The translations under genes and the position numbers were made by a program. This document shows positions 45,605-54,533 of a stretch of DNA of 64,000 nucleotides, piece by piece. Position 1 is the stretch's first letter, and each line of letters opens with the position of its first letter. A model generated the notes under the pieces. The model was not told where the DNA came from. It made no database searches and saw only the letters and a list, made by a program, of their open reading frames with translations. The stretch comes from Prolixibacteraceae bacterium (GTDB lineage: Bacteria > Bacteroidota > Bacteroidia > Bacteroidales > Prolixibacteraceae): positions 62,001-126,000 of the forward strand of contig DMSQ01000013.1 of assembly GCA_003457135.1 (NCBI GenBank). The letters are read 5' to 3'.

Positions 45605-46951
45605 TTAATTTTTGTAGAACAGCCACTTAACAATTTCTTTAAGATTGACTTTTTTCCCATACATCAAAATTCCGGTCCGGTATATTTTTCCAGCCATCCA
45701 AATGGTGCCAAGGATCGTACCCAACATAATGATCATCGAAAGAGTGATTTGCCAGGCAGGTACTCCGAAAGGTATTCGTGCCACCATGATTACGGGCGAT
45801 GTGAGCGGAATGATTGAAGCCCAAAATGCCAGAGAACCTTCAGGATTTTTAGCTACAGCAAACAGAATGACAATTGAGAAAATTAATGGCATCATGACCG
45901 GCATCATCATTTGCTGGGCATCTTCATCGCTGTCAACTGCTGAACCAATGGCTCCATAAAATGAAGCATAGAGTATAAATCCGCAGATAAAATAGAAGAA
46001 CAAGGAGAAAATGATCAGCGGAATATTCAGATTACCAATTGACTGAATGATTTCGAGTGTTATGTTTTTTTGAGCTGGCGCTGCAGCGGCCATTTGGTCC
46101 ATACCTTGTGCCGACATAATGTTTTGAGCCTGAACAACTGTCTCCGCCGATCCATGTCCGATGAAAGCAGTGACTCCGGTGGTTATTGCGATACCAAGAA
46201 TAACCCAGATGGCGATTTGAGTTAATCCTACCAATCCAATCCCAACTATTTTCCCAAAGAGAAGCTGAAAAGGTTTGACCGAAGAGATAATCACTTCCAC
46301 AATCCGGTTTGATTTTTCTTCCATAACACCTCTCATAACCATGATTCCATACATGAAAACAAAAAAGTAGATCATGAATCCCGCGACATAGCCAATGGCC
46401 ATTGCAATTTCAGTTGAGCTTTTGACAGCCTTACCTTCTTCGCCTATTTTGATGGTTTCCAGTGTGATATTCGTTTTGGTGGCAGCCAGTTTCTTTTCCA
46501 GATCAGGCAATCCAGATTCATCAACCACCTTCTTCCTTTTTTCTCCTTCAATTATTTTTTCAATACGATTGGTAATCAGGTTTTTGATATCAAATGTAAT
46601 TTGTTTATCCGAAATCATTTCAGCCAGATTGGTTGTCAGGATATTTTCAGGAACATGAAGCAGAGCGTAATACTTGCCAGATTTAAAATTCTTGCTTAAT
46701 TTCTGAAACTCCTGCCTAGGAATGTAATGAAACTTCGTGAATTCGTTGCTTTCAAGTTTATCGAGTATAAGACTGGTCGGGTCGTACACCGCAATGGTGC
46801 GTTCTTCTTTGTCGTCCATCATGGCCAGATAGGTCGGCAAAATCATTAATGCCGCCATAAATACCGGAACCAGGAGGGTGGAGATAATAAATGACTTCTT
46901 CTTTACACGGGTCAGGTATTCGCGCTTGAGTATGAGAATGGATTTGTTCAT
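45605..46951 (-). CDS. ABC-2 type transporter permease (NatB-like)
   Basis: The 448-residue protein has an N-terminal helix after the typical start ILKREYLTRVKKKSF. A large extracytoplasmic domain follows (about 45-180), then six hydrophobic helices. It matches the NatB/YhaP type of ABC-2 permease, with ATPase encoded upstream. NatAB exporters move sodium or small toxic compounds; the substrate here is unknown. A repeat-rich stretch of 150 bases separates it from the ATPase gene, but the orientation and family pairing suggest one unit. Confidence 0.85.
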   Translation of the reverse strand: MNKSILILKREYLTRVKKKSFIISTLLVPVFMAALMILPTYLAMMDDKEERTIAVYDPTSLILDKLESNEFTKFHYIPRQEFQKLSKNFKSGKYYALLHVPENILTTNLAEMISDKQITFDIKNLITNRIEKIIEGEKRKKVVDESGLPDLEKKLAATKTNITLETIKIGEEGKAVKSSTEIAMAIGYVAGFMIYFFVFMYGIMVMRGVMEEKSNRIVEVIISSVKPFQLLFGKIVGIGLVGLTQIAIWVILGIAITTGVTAFIGHGSAETVVQAQNIMSAQGMDQMAAAAPAQKNITLEIIQSIGNLNIPLIIFSLFFYFICGFILYASFYGAIGSAVDSDEDAQQMMMPVMMPLIFSIVILFAVAKNPEGSLAFWASIIPLTSPVIMVARIPFGVPAWQITLSMIIMLGTILGTIWMAGKIYRTGILMYGKKVNLKEIVKWLFYKN

Positions 46952-46988
46952 GTGGGTATCTTTTTATTTCTTATTATTCAGTTTTAAG

Positions 46989-47097
46989 AGTCTCAGTGTT
47001 CAGTCTCAGTGTTCAGTCTCAGTGTTCAGTCGCAGTCGCAGTATTCAGTCGCAGTCTCAGTGTTCATTCGAAAAACTGCCTACTGCGACTGAGACTG
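46989..47097. repeat. Tandem repeat with inverted copy between the ABC genes
   Basis: A 13-base unit close to TCTCAGTGTTCAG occurs about three times in a row (from 46991), then diverged copies with CGCAGT and ATTCAGT run to about 47068. ACTGCGACTGAGACTG (47082-47097) is an inverted copy: its ACTGAGACTG part is the exact complement of CAGTCTCAGT at 47001, 47014 and 47052. The transcript could fold into alternative hairpins. It lies just downstream of the ATPase stop region and before the permease gene. Confidence 0.75.
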
Positions 47098-47101
47098 TTA
47101 A

Positions 47102-48034
47102 CTATCGGAGGATTTCGAGGTTGTTTTGTTCGACTACATGGATAAAAACATCGTTCATACTAGGAATAACTTCTTTGAATGAAACGATCTCGAATTGATT
47201 CATAAGGATTTTCAATAACTCATTATTTGAATTGCCGTTCAGAAACTGAACTTTCATTTGTTTCAGCCGATCATTGACATCGTGTTCAAGCACTTTGAAA
47301 TTTGCACCCAAACGATATTCCAAATCAGGAGTATCCCCACGGTACTGCACTTCAAAAGTGTTTGTTTTGAATTTTTCTTTGACTTGATCAATCTGTCCGT
47401 CAAGTATTTTTTTCGATTGGTTGAGCAGGGCAATGTGGTCGCATATTTCCTCAACCGATGACATGTTATGGGTTGAAAAGATAATGGTTGTTCCATTTTT
47501 TTTCAGTTCCAGAATTTCATTTTTGATCAGATTGGTATTGATCGGATCAAACCCGGTGAATGGTTCATCAAAAATCAGAAGTTTGGGTTGGTGAATAACT
47601 GTAGTAATGAACTGGACTTTTTGTGCCATCCCTTTTGATAACTCTTCCACTTTTTTTCCCCACCAGGCCTGGATTTCAAATTTTTCGAACCAGATTTTCA
47701 GATTCTTCAAGGCATCTTTTTTCGACATTCCCTTCAGTTGGGCCAGGTAGAGCGCCTGTTCGCCAACCTTCATCTTTTTATACAGCCCGCGTTCTTCAGG
47801 CAGGTAGCCAATTTGGTAAATATCATCAGCTTTGATTGGCCGGCCTTCAAAAAAAAGTTCTCCGCTATCGGGCGCAGTGATCTGGTTGATAATCCTGATC
47901 AGGGTGGTTTTGCCCGCCCCGTTAGGGCCCAAAAGACCAAAAATAGAAGCTTCCTTGACCGAAATGCTGACCGAACTTAACGCTACATGACCAACAAATT
48001 CCTTTACAACGTTGTTTGCCTGAAATATTTCCAT
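47102..48034 (-). CDS. ABC transporter ATP-binding protein (NatA-like)
   Basis: The 310-residue ATPase has Walker A GPNGAGKT (36-43), signature LSKGM (132-136), Walker B LLIFDEP (152-158) and the switch His in STHNM. The last roughly 80 residues form the extra C-terminal domain common in NatA/DUF4162-type ATPases. It energises the permease encoded downstream. Confidence 0.92.
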   Translation of the reverse strand: MEIFQANNVVKEFVGHVALSSVSISVKEASIFGLLGPNGAGKTTLIRIINQITAPDSGELFFEGRPIKADDIYQIGYLPEERGLYKKMKVGEQALYLAQLKGMSKKDALKNLKIWFEKFEIQAWWGKKVEELSKGMAQKVQFITTVIHQPKLLIFDEPFTGFDPINTNLIKNEILELKKNGTTIIFSTHNMSSVEEICDHIALLNQSKKILDGQIDQVKEKFKTNTFEVQYRGDTPDLEYRLGANFKVLEHDVNDRLKQMKVQFLNGNSNNELLKILMNQFEIVSFKEVIPSMNDVFIHVVEQNNLEILR

Positions 48035-48251
48035 GGGTTATGTTTTGAATACTGAAAATTAGTGTTTATTGGCAAACAAATGTTACAGTGAGATCAAATT
48101 TCTTTTATTGGTTGAAAACCCTATTTGGTGGTAATCACCGATTTTAAAAATAATGTGTTTTATTAAACGGAAGTGAATGGAATTTAGGAACTTAGCAAGC
48201 TGGTTAGGCGTATAAACTGATGTTTCATCAAAATCTAGAAAATCAGTTGCC
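48035..48251. other. 217-base intergenic region with no recognised element
   Basis: This divergent AT-rich stretch lies between the ABC ATPase and the FISUMP gene. No consensus -7 element, hairpin or small reading frame was found by eye, although promoters for both genes must lie here. Confidence 0.5.
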
Positions 48252-49550
48252 ATGAAAAAAATAATCTTCCTATTTGCATTGTTTTCTTTTATTTGTAAGG
48301 TTTATGCCCAGGATATTCCCATCTCCTTTCAGCCAAAAGAAAGTGGAACTATCATTGACAGCATTTTGGTGACAAACCAGAGAACCAACCAAAAGGTTAA
48401 ACTTTTGGGGAATGAAACTCTTACCTTAACAAAAGTGACAGGAGTTAATTTATTGCCTGTTCATAATGAAAATAGACTGTTATTCCCAAATCCCTGTAAT
48501 GGCAATGCAGAGTTGAGTTTTGCCACTTCATCGAACCAGCAGGTGGAAGTAAGAATGTATAATATTTACGGACAGCTTTTGAATACTGAAAGTCAATTTT
48601 TGACATCTGGTGAACACCGGTTTAATATTACTTTTCCGGCAGTTGGGATTTATCATGTTTCAACTCAAAAAGAAGATGGTTCACTGAGTTTTAAAGCCAT
48701 TTGCTTACAAATAAATGGTTCTGATATTGATATTCAATACATTGGAACCGAGATTAATTTTTCAGTTAAGAACGCCACAGTGGGGAAGACTATGAGTTAT
48801 GCTCAGGGTGATATATTGAACTGCTCAGCTTTTTCCGGGAAAAACAATACCATCATTGCTGATTCTCCAACTGCCACAAAAGTATATTCTGTTGAATTTT
48901 ATGAATGCAAAGACTCTGAAAATAATAATTATCCGATTGTGAAAGTTGGAACTCAGTGGTGGATGGCGAAAAACCTGCAGTCAACAAAGTACAATAATGG
49001 AACATCAATTCCCCATGTTACAGACACAACAGTATGGGAACATCTTAAAACCCCTGGTTATTGCTGGCACGACAATAACCAGGCAACTTACGGGAATACA
49101 TACGGAGCATTGTACAACTGGTACACGGTAAATACCGGCAAATTATGCCCTGTGGGTTGGCATGTGCCCAGTGATGCCGAGTGGACCACTTTAAAGAAAT
49201 ATCTGATAAATAATGGTTACGGATATGGAGGAAGCGGGGATGATATAGCAAAATCTATGGCAGCCACAACTAATTGGTATTCTACTACGTTTACTGGCTG
49301 TCCAGGAAATGAACCTGCCAGCAATAACAGCACTGGCTTTTCAGGCCTTCCCGGCGGTATTCGAGAATACAATGGTGATTTTTACATTACTGGAGACGCT
49401 GGTTTCTGGTGGTCCTCTACTGAGGTCCCCTCCTTCTCCGCCTGGTACTTTGTATTGGGCCGGGCAGAATCGCATTTCTTGGGAGGGGAGGAGGACTATT
49501 GCTATGCCTACAAAGAATTTGGTTTTAGTGTTCGGTGTGTCAGGGATTAA
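48252..49550 (+). CDS. Secreted FISUMP-domain protein with internal T9SS-type module
   Basis: The 432-residue protein has a signal peptide (1-19, ending KVYAQ). Residues about 75-150 read like a T9SS type A sorting domain (RLLFPNPCNGNAELSF, VEVRMYNIYGQLL, VGIYHVSTQ). Here the module is followed by 280 more residues instead of ending the protein. The C-terminal half is a FISUMP (Fibrobacter succinogenes major paralogous) domain with its usual landmarks: GTQWWMAKNLQ, GALYNWYTV, CPVGWHVPSDAEW, GFWWSST and the final SVRCVRD. FISUMP proteins are extracellular and of unknown function. The odd domain order raises doubt about the export route. Confidence 0.8.
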   Translation: MKKIIFLFALFSFICKVYAQDIPISFQPKESGTIIDSILVTNQRTNQKVKLLGNETLTLTKVTGVNLLPVHNENRLLFPNPCNGNAELSFATSSNQQVEVRMYNIYGQLLNTESQFLTSGEHRFNITFPAVGIYHVSTQKEDGSLSFKAICLQINGSDIDIQYIGTEINFSVKNATVGKTMSYAQGDILNCSAFSGKNNTIIADSPTATKVYSVEFYECKDSENNNYPIVKVGTQWWMAKNLQSTKYNNGTSIPHVTDTTVWEHLKTPGYCWHDNNQATYGNTYGALYNWYTVNTGKLCPVGWHVPSDAEWTTLKKYLINNGYGYGGSGDDIAKSMAATTNWYSTTFTGCPGNEPASNNSTGFSGLPGGIREYNGDFYITGDAGFWWSSTEVPSFSAWYFVLGRAESHFLGGEEDYCYAYKEFGFSVRCVRD

Positions 49551-49625
49551 ATCGCTAATTGACAATTATATTTATCAGCCTATAGACGGATCAGATTTTT
49601 TTTGTTGGATGTGGTGTATTGGGTG

Positions 49626-49767
49626 CAGCGATTTTGTAATCGCTGATATTAAATGCGCGGTTAAAAACCGCGGCACGCGTGGTTCGTTTTGCGATTTAAC
49701 GCAGTTATTTAAGAAACTGGCTGAATAAAAATTGTATTTTTTGAGGAGAATGCAATTTTTATTCAGC
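49626..49767. repeat. Cluster of four palindromes (REP-like element) downstream of the FISUMP gene
   Basis: Four perfect hairpins follow one another: CAGCGATT/AATCGCTG (49626-49645), CGCGGTT/AACCGCG (49656-49672), TGCG/CGCA (49690-49703) and a 15-bp stem GCTGAATAAAAATTG/CAATTTTTATTCAGC (49720-49767). The last can act as a terminator for the plus-strand gene. The series resembles a repetitive extragenic palindrome rather than a single terminator. Confidence 0.6.
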
Positions 49768-49819
49768 TATCTATTGTTTTTTGAAAAATTAGGGTTGCAA
49801 TCTTGAGTCTTAAAAAACG

Positions 49820-49827
49820 TATATTTG
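49820..49827 (+). promoter_or_regulatory. Putative -7 element of the second HEPN/MNT module
   Basis: TATATTTG is an exact match to TAnnTTTG. It sits only 2 bases before the first possible ATG (49829). If it is used, translation would begin at the in-frame ATG at 49844. The -33 region is weak. Confidence 0.4.
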
Positions 49828-49828
49828 A

Positions 49829-50256
49829 ATGGAATTTAAGAACATGGACTGCGAAGATAAAAACATTAATGTCGAAAAAATTGTTGGATTTTGGGTAGAG
49901 ACCTCTGACGATGATTTTAAGACGATGGAAATCTTTTCAAAACAAAAGATTTCCATTGGGCTCTATTTATCGGACATTTGGTATTGGAAAAGTTGCTGAA
50001 AGCCTGTGTGGTTAAGCAAACACTGAAAAATGCAACTTTCACACACGACTTAACAAAACTTTCACAACTTACAGGTCTTAACTTTTCAGAAGACCAATTG
50101 GATAATTTGGATACCATCACTACTTTCCACCTGAATGCCCGGTATGATAGTTTTAAGAAAGCATTTTACCAAAAATGCACCTACAATTTTACTAAAGAGT
50201 GGATTGATAAAATTGAAACGTTACGATTATGGATAAAAGAGGAGCTTTTGAAATAG
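49829..50256 (+). pseudogene. Frameshifted HEPN-domain gene
   Basis: Frame one runs from ATG 49829 (or 49844) through KIVGFWVETSDDDFKTMEIF, the usual start of a HEPN-domain protein. Near the A-run at 49940-49947 the family sequence moves to the -1 frame, which reads KDFHWALFIGHLVLEKLLKA (in two halves, DFHWALFIGH and LVLEKLLKAC) and continues to the stop at 50256. One extra A in the run would restore a HEPN protein of about 143 residues. The cause may be a real 1-base deletion, a homopolymer sequencing error or programmed slippage. The end overlaps the nucleotidyltransferase gene by 28 bases. Confidence 0.75.
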
Positions 50257-50546
50257 CTGAGAAATTTATTGACTCGATCAGCTCAAAATATCAGATTACC
50301 CAGGCGTTTTTGTTCGGTTCTTATGCAAAGGGCACTTTCCACGACGACAGTGATATTGATATTGCCGTAATCGTTGATAACGTTGATGATATTATCGATG
50401 CACAAATTGAGATGATGAAACTCAGGAGAAAAATTGATTTACGGATAGAACCTCATCCAATCATGAAGATTGATTTCGACTATAATGACCCACTATCGTG
50501 TGAAATTCTTAAACATGGAATCATTATCCGCAATAGTGTTGCATAG
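50229..50546 (+). CDS. MntA-type nucleotidyltransferase antitoxin (second module)
   Basis: The 105-residue minimal nucleotidyltransferase has a complete motif FGSYAKGTFHDDSDIDIAV: GS, ten residues, then DxD. It overlaps the HEPN gene by 28 bases, as expected for a HEPN/MNT pair. Unlike the first module, this antitoxin is canonical while its toxin gene is shifted out of frame. Confidence 0.85.
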   Translation: MDKRGAFEIAEKFIDSISSKYQITQAFLFGSYAKGTFHDDSDIDIAVIVDNVDDIIDAQIEMMKLRRKIDLRIEPHPIMKIDFDYNDPLSCEILKHGIIIRNSVA

Positions 50547-50572
50547 TCGAGCATATTTCTCTTTCCTTGCCA

Positions 50573-51121
50573 TCAATCTGCTTTTCCCTCGGATTCAAAC
50601 ATGCTGAAATGCACACTTCCGTATCTTCTTAATTCCTTAAAATTCGGATGACCTGAATAATCAAACTGCCCGGAATGTTCCAGAATGAACAAACCTCCGG
50701 GTTTTAAAAGATTGTTCCTGAAAATCAAATCTACAACTTGGGCAAACTTGGGATGGTCGTAGGGTGGATCTGCAAAAATCAGGTCGAATTGCTCTTTGAT
50801 GTGCGCTGCAAAAACAAAAACATTCGATTTGACCAGACGGATGTGTTTTTCCCCCAGTTTTTCGATTACTTCTTTAATGAAATGAATGTGAGTGATATGA
50901 ATTTCCACAGCAGTCACATCTATACAACCCCGCGATGCAAATTCGTAACTGATACTGCCGGTTCCTGCAAACAAATCAAGCGCTCTGATGCTCTCAAAAT
51001 CAATTGAATTCTGAAGTACATTGAACAGGCTTTCCTTGGCCATATCGGTGGTAGGCCTGGCTTTAAACTTTTTTCCGGGATCAAAAATCCTACCTCTGTA
51101 TTTTCCTCCTACTATTCGCAT
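50573..51121 (-). CDS. rsmD: 16S rRNA (guanine(966)-N2)-methyltransferase RsmD
   Basis: The 182-residue SAM methyltransferase has start MRIVGGKYRGR, RPTTDMAKESLFN, SAM motif DLFAGTGSIS (49-58) and catalytic DPPY (118-121), all typical of RsmD. It methylates G966 of 16S rRNA during ribosome assembly. Its first codons overlap the DUF3822 gene by 10 bases, a pairing common in Bacteroidota. Confidence 0.92.
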   Translation of the reverse strand: MRIVGGKYRGRIFDPGKKFKARPTTDMAKESLFNVLQNSIDFESIRALDLFAGTGSISYEFASRGCIDVTAVEIHITHIHFIKEVIEKLGEKHIRLVKSNVFVFAAHIKEQFDLIFADPPYDHPKFAQVVDLIFRNNLLKPGGLFILEHSGQFDYSGHPNFKELRRYGSVHFSMFESEGKAD

Positions 51122-51972
51122 GTATAAGAATTAAATAAACTGATGAACTGGTGTTTTTGAACTTTTTCGAAGATGTTGCCGTAGTTAAAATCAGACGGAG
51201 GTTTAAGAAAATGAACGTTGCTGATGTATTTTTTCAGTTGCCTCACATAACTTGAATCATCGGCCACATACCCTCCAATCATGATTTCATCATTCCCGGG
51301 ATCAATATGAAGGCTTTGACAAATATTGAGCGTATAGTACAAAAAATCTGACTCGTTCTTAAAATAGAAGCTATTGTAAAGCGATATTTGTAATCCCTTT
51401 AAAACGATAATCCGAATATATTTCTTTTCAAAATTGATGAGTACGGTATTTTTTTTTTCGTTGCACTGGTTCAAAGCCGAAAATAAAAATGGCATTGATT
51501 TATGCCTGATCTTAAACTCAGTAAATTTTCGGTTTAATAATGACATTAATTCTTTTGGATAGATGTAAACCAACTGATAATTTAATCCGGGAAGATCGTC
51601 GGTCAGAATGTCTTCATTTCGGTTGATCTCATTCGTAAAACCAGCAATTTGCAGGGCATTGTCAGTTCCGGCAAATATTTTGGGGATTAAAGTTGCTTTG
51701 TTGGTGGAATAGGTAATTGAAACAGTTTTATACGATGCATTTAATTTTTCTTCCTGGTCAAAAATAGTTTCAATTTTTTTTGAGAGGAATTGGGGTTTCC
51801 CGACAATCAGCGGAAAGTGCCTGAGAACAATGTATTTATTCCGGCGTATATCCAGGATGCAAAAAGAAAATCCATCCAGCCCGGCCTGGATGGAAAGATG
51901 ATATTCGGAAGCGAATTTTAAATCGAATGACTGGTCAACCAAATTTAATTCATGCATAAGGACTGGTAACAT
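51112..51972 (-). CDS. DUF3822 family protein
   Basis: The 286-residue cytoplasmic protein resembles the DUF3822 family, usually found next to rsmD in Bacteroidota. The first half has repeated LSIQAGLDGFSFCILD-type strands, suggesting an actin/ASKHA-like fold. No catalytic motif could be assigned. TAAATTTG at 51993-51986 on the minus strand is a candidate -7 element. Confidence 0.75.
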   Translation of the reverse strand: MLPVLMHELNLVDQSFDLKFASEYHLSIQAGLDGFSFCILDIRRNKYIVLRHFPLIVGKPQFLSKKIETIFDQEEKLNASYKTVSITYSTNKATLIPKIFAGTDNALQIAGFTNEINRNEDILTDDLPGLNYQLVYIYPKELMSLLNRKFTEFKIRHKSMPFLFSALNQCNEKKNTVLINFEKKYIRIIVLKGLQISLYNSFYFKNESDFLYYTLNICQSLHIDPGNDEIMIGGYVADDSSYVRQLKKYISNVHFLKPPSDFNYGNIFEKVQKHQFISLFNSYTCE

Positions 51973-52042
51973 ATCTGCTTACCTGCAAATTTAGATAAAA
52001 AATAGCGTTAGAATCTTTGGTTTTGTTTTATTTTAGCAGTTC

Positions 52043-53467
52043 ATGATAAAAAACCACATCCAGGCGGAAATCCTTAAAAATTTAGGCAAATCACCTACTT
52101 CAGGGCAGGTCGAACTTTCTTTGAAGCTTGCCGGGTTTGTTACTGAGTCGGATCAGGATGCTGTTTTTATCCTGAAGGGCTATGCCGGGACAGGTAAAAC
52201 CACCATGTTAAGTTCGTTGGTGAAAACCCTTTCGTTATTTAATTTCAGATCGGTATTACTGGCGCCCACTGGTCGGGCAGCTAAGGTTTTGTCTGGCTAT
52301 AGCGGGCACAATGCCTATACCATTCATAAAAGTATATACAGGCAGCAATCGGCCAGCGATGGAATGGGGCGGTTTGTCCTAAATAAAAATTTATTTAAGG
52401 ATACCTTTTTTATTGTTGATGAAGCCTCAATGGTTTCAAATTCGAATAGTGAATTTTCCATTTTTGGTTCCGGGCGATTGCTTGAAGACTTAATCGAATA
52501 TGTTTATACTGGTTCAAATTGTCGCCTGATATTGGTTGGTGATACGGCACAGCTTCCTCCGGTGGGCCTGGATGTCAGCCCGGCATTATCAAAAAATGAA
52601 CTGGACTCTTACGATCGTATAGTATTTGAACATGAATTAACCGAAGTAGTGAGGCAGGATCAGAATTCGGGAATACTTTTCAATGCGACTTTTATCAGGA
52701 ACCTGATTACTGAAGGTTTTTATACCTCCGGATATTTTCTTCTGCAATGCCAGCCGTTCCAGGATATCCGACGGATTGGCGGCGCCGATTTAATAGAGGA
52801 AATTTCAACTTGTTATAACCATTTTGGTATGTTCGAGACCATTGTGGTAACGCGTTCTAACAAACGGGCAAATAAATTTAACGAGGGAATCCGAAGTTCC
52901 ATATTATATAAGGAATCAGCAATTTCGGTGGGTGATTTGGTAATGATTGTAAAAAACAATTATTTCTGGCTCGAAGCAAACGAAACCATTGATTTTATTG
53001 CCAACGGCGATATCGCCGAAATCGTTTCTATTTTTAAACATGAGGAGTTGTATGGTTTCCGTTTTGCAAATGTCAGCCTAAGGTTAATTGATTATCCTGA
53101 TATTGAGTTTGACTGTAAGATACTACTGGATACCTTGTCAATTGAATCTGCTGCATTAACGTCGGCACAAAACCGTCAGTTGTTTGATGCTGTATCGGAA
53201 GATTATCTGGACATCAGAAGTAAAAAGAAACGCTGGGAAAAGATCAGGGAAAATCCCTATTTTAATGCTTTACAAGTGAAATTTGCTTATGCGGTTACCT
53301 GCCACAAAGCTCAGGGAGGACAATGGAAAGCCGTGTTTGTTGATCAGGGATATGTTACCGAAGAGATGTTGAATATTGAATTTTTGCGCTGGCTATATAC
53401 GGCTTTCACCCGGCCAACAGAGAGGTTGTACCTGGTGAACTTTAATAAGGAATTCTTTGATGAATAG
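52043..53467 (+). CDS. RecD2-like ATP-dependent DNA helicase (AAA/UvrD_C_2)
   Basis: The 474-residue superfamily 1 helicase has Walker A GYAGTGKT (46-53), motif Ia LAPTGRAAKVL, Walker B FIVDEASMV, motif III VGDTAQLPPVG and the C-terminal UvrD_C_2 motifs VTCHKAQGGQW and YTAFTRPTERLYLV. It lacks the long N-terminal region of full RecD2, matching the short form common in Bacteroidota. Probable role in DNA repair or recombination; no partner subunits are nearby. Confidence 0.85.
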   Translation: MIKNHIQAEILKNLGKSPTSGQVELSLKLAGFVTESDQDAVFILKGYAGTGKTTMLSSLVKTLSLFNFRSVLLAPTGRAAKVLSGYSGHNAYTIHKSIYRQQSASDGMGRFVLNKNLFKDTFFIVDEASMVSNSNSEFSIFGSGRLLEDLIEYVYTGSNCRLILVGDTAQLPPVGLDVSPALSKNELDSYDRIVFEHELTEVVRQDQNSGILFNATFIRNLITEGFYTSGYFLLQCQPFQDIRRIGGADLIEEISTCYNHFGMFETIVVTRSNKRANKFNEGIRSSILYKESAISVGDLVMIVKNNYFWLEANETIDFIANGDIAEIVSIFKHEELYGFRFANVSLRLIDYPDIEFDCKILLDTLSIESAALTSAQNRQLFDAVSEDYLDIRSKKKRWEKIRENPYFNALQVKFAYAVTCHKAQGGQWKAVFVDQGYVTEEMLNIEFLRWLYTAFTRPTERLYLVNFNKEFFDE

Positions 53468-53495
53468 GAAATGGTCATTAGTCAATCGTCATTAT

Positions 53496-53556
53496 GAAAG
53501 AGAAAAATGGAAAGAGAAAAGACGTAATTCATGAAATGCACCCATTTTTCTCTTTC
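53496..53556. terminator. Long inverted repeat between convergent genes
   Basis: GAAAGAGAAAAATGG (53496-53510) and CCATTTTTCTCTTTC (53542-53556) are perfect 15-bp inverted arms around a 31-base loop. It lies between the helicase stop and the RNase Z stop (53579) and can serve as a terminator on both strands. Confidence 0.5.
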
Positions 53557-53578
53557 CTCTATTTCTTTTTCCTTATTG

Positions 53579-54526
53579 CTAATGAACAATGACTTTCTCC
53601 ACTTGAATGACATCACCTTCTGTAATAGCCCAGGTATTCGGAAATACCTCCTGTGCTTCCTTCAGAATGATAATGTGGTGCTTATACCGGGCCGAAAAAT
53701 GCCCGATAATTAACTTCCCGACTTGTGCTTTAAGGGCAATAGTCGCTGCATCTTTACCGGTTGAATGGTAGGTGTTCCGCGCGAGTTCACTGTTGTCGAA
53801 GGCAAATGTGGCTTCGTGGTAAAGCAAATCAACATTTCGGACCGGTTCGATGTACGATTCATCGTATCGGGTGTCGCTGCAAAAGGCAAACGAACGGATT
53901 TGGTGTTTGCTGATGGTTAATTCTGCATGAGGAATAATCTGACCTGTTTCAGTAATAAAATCGCCGCCTTCTTTTATTCGCTGCCTGTCTCGGATTGGTA
54001 TTTGGTATTCGTCAATCTTTTCAGGAATTAAATTAGGCAGAGCCGGTTTTTCATCAAACCTGAACCCGCAGGTAGGTACCCGGTGCGACAAAGGGAATGA
54101 ATAAACGGCGACTTTCTGGTCTTCAAAGATCAGTTGTTCCTTCTTGAAATTCAGCGGATGGTAAATGATTTTGAAAGTAATTCCATCAGGATAAAGGAAC
54201 TGGAGCTGGGCAGAAAGGAATTTCTGTAATTCGGAATGTGCATACAGGTGCAAATCATTTTTGCGGCCTAAAAGTACCATGGTCGAGATCAGTCCGATCA
54301 ATCCAAAGATATGGTCGCCATGAAGATGAGAAATGAAAATATGATTGATTTTCGAGAACCCGATCTTGTATTTTCGCATTTGGGTTTGAGTCCCTTCTCC
54401 GCAATCGATCAAAAAAAACCGCCCAAGTACCTGAAGTACCTGAGCGGTTGGATATCTGTTAGATGTTGGTAATGCAGAACTGGTCCCAAGAACAGTCAAT
54501 TGAAAAGGCAAGGCTTGTCCTGACAT
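53579..54526 (-). CDS. rnz: Ribonuclease Z
   Basis: The 315-residue metallo-beta-lactamase-fold enzyme matures tRNA 3' ends. It has LGTSSALPT at the N-terminus, zinc motif HLHGDH (His67, His69, Asp71, His72), PLSHRVPTCGF, and the later ligands CSDTRYDE and HEATFA, as in the short RNase Z type. The STAS gene lies 7 bases upstream in the same orientation. Confidence 0.93.
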   Translation of the reverse strand: MSGQALPFQLTVLGTSSALPTSNRYPTAQVLQVLGRFFLIDCGEGTQTQMRKYKIGFSKINHIFISHLHGDHIFGLIGLISTMVLLGRKNDLHLYAHSELQKFLSAQLQFLYPDGITFKIIYHPLNFKKEQLIFEDQKVAVYSFPLSHRVPTCGFRFDEKPALPNLIPEKIDEYQIPIRDRQRIKEGGDFITETGQIIPHAELTISKHQIRSFAFCSDTRYDESYIEPVRNVDLLYHEATFAFDNSELARNTYHSTGKDAATIALKAQVGKLIIGHFSARYKHHIIILKEAQEVFPNTWAITEGDVIQVEKVIVH

Positions 54527-54533
54527 GATCAGT

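Noticed and set aside
46989..47068. Possible CRISPR array
   Set aside because: The units are about 13 bases, imperfect and contiguous with no spacers, and no cas genes are near.
49978..50256. Stand-alone 92-codon HEPN-like gene
   Set aside because: It begins in the middle of a HEPN domain. The missing N-terminus lies just upstream in the other frame, so it is the 3' part of a frameshifted gene.
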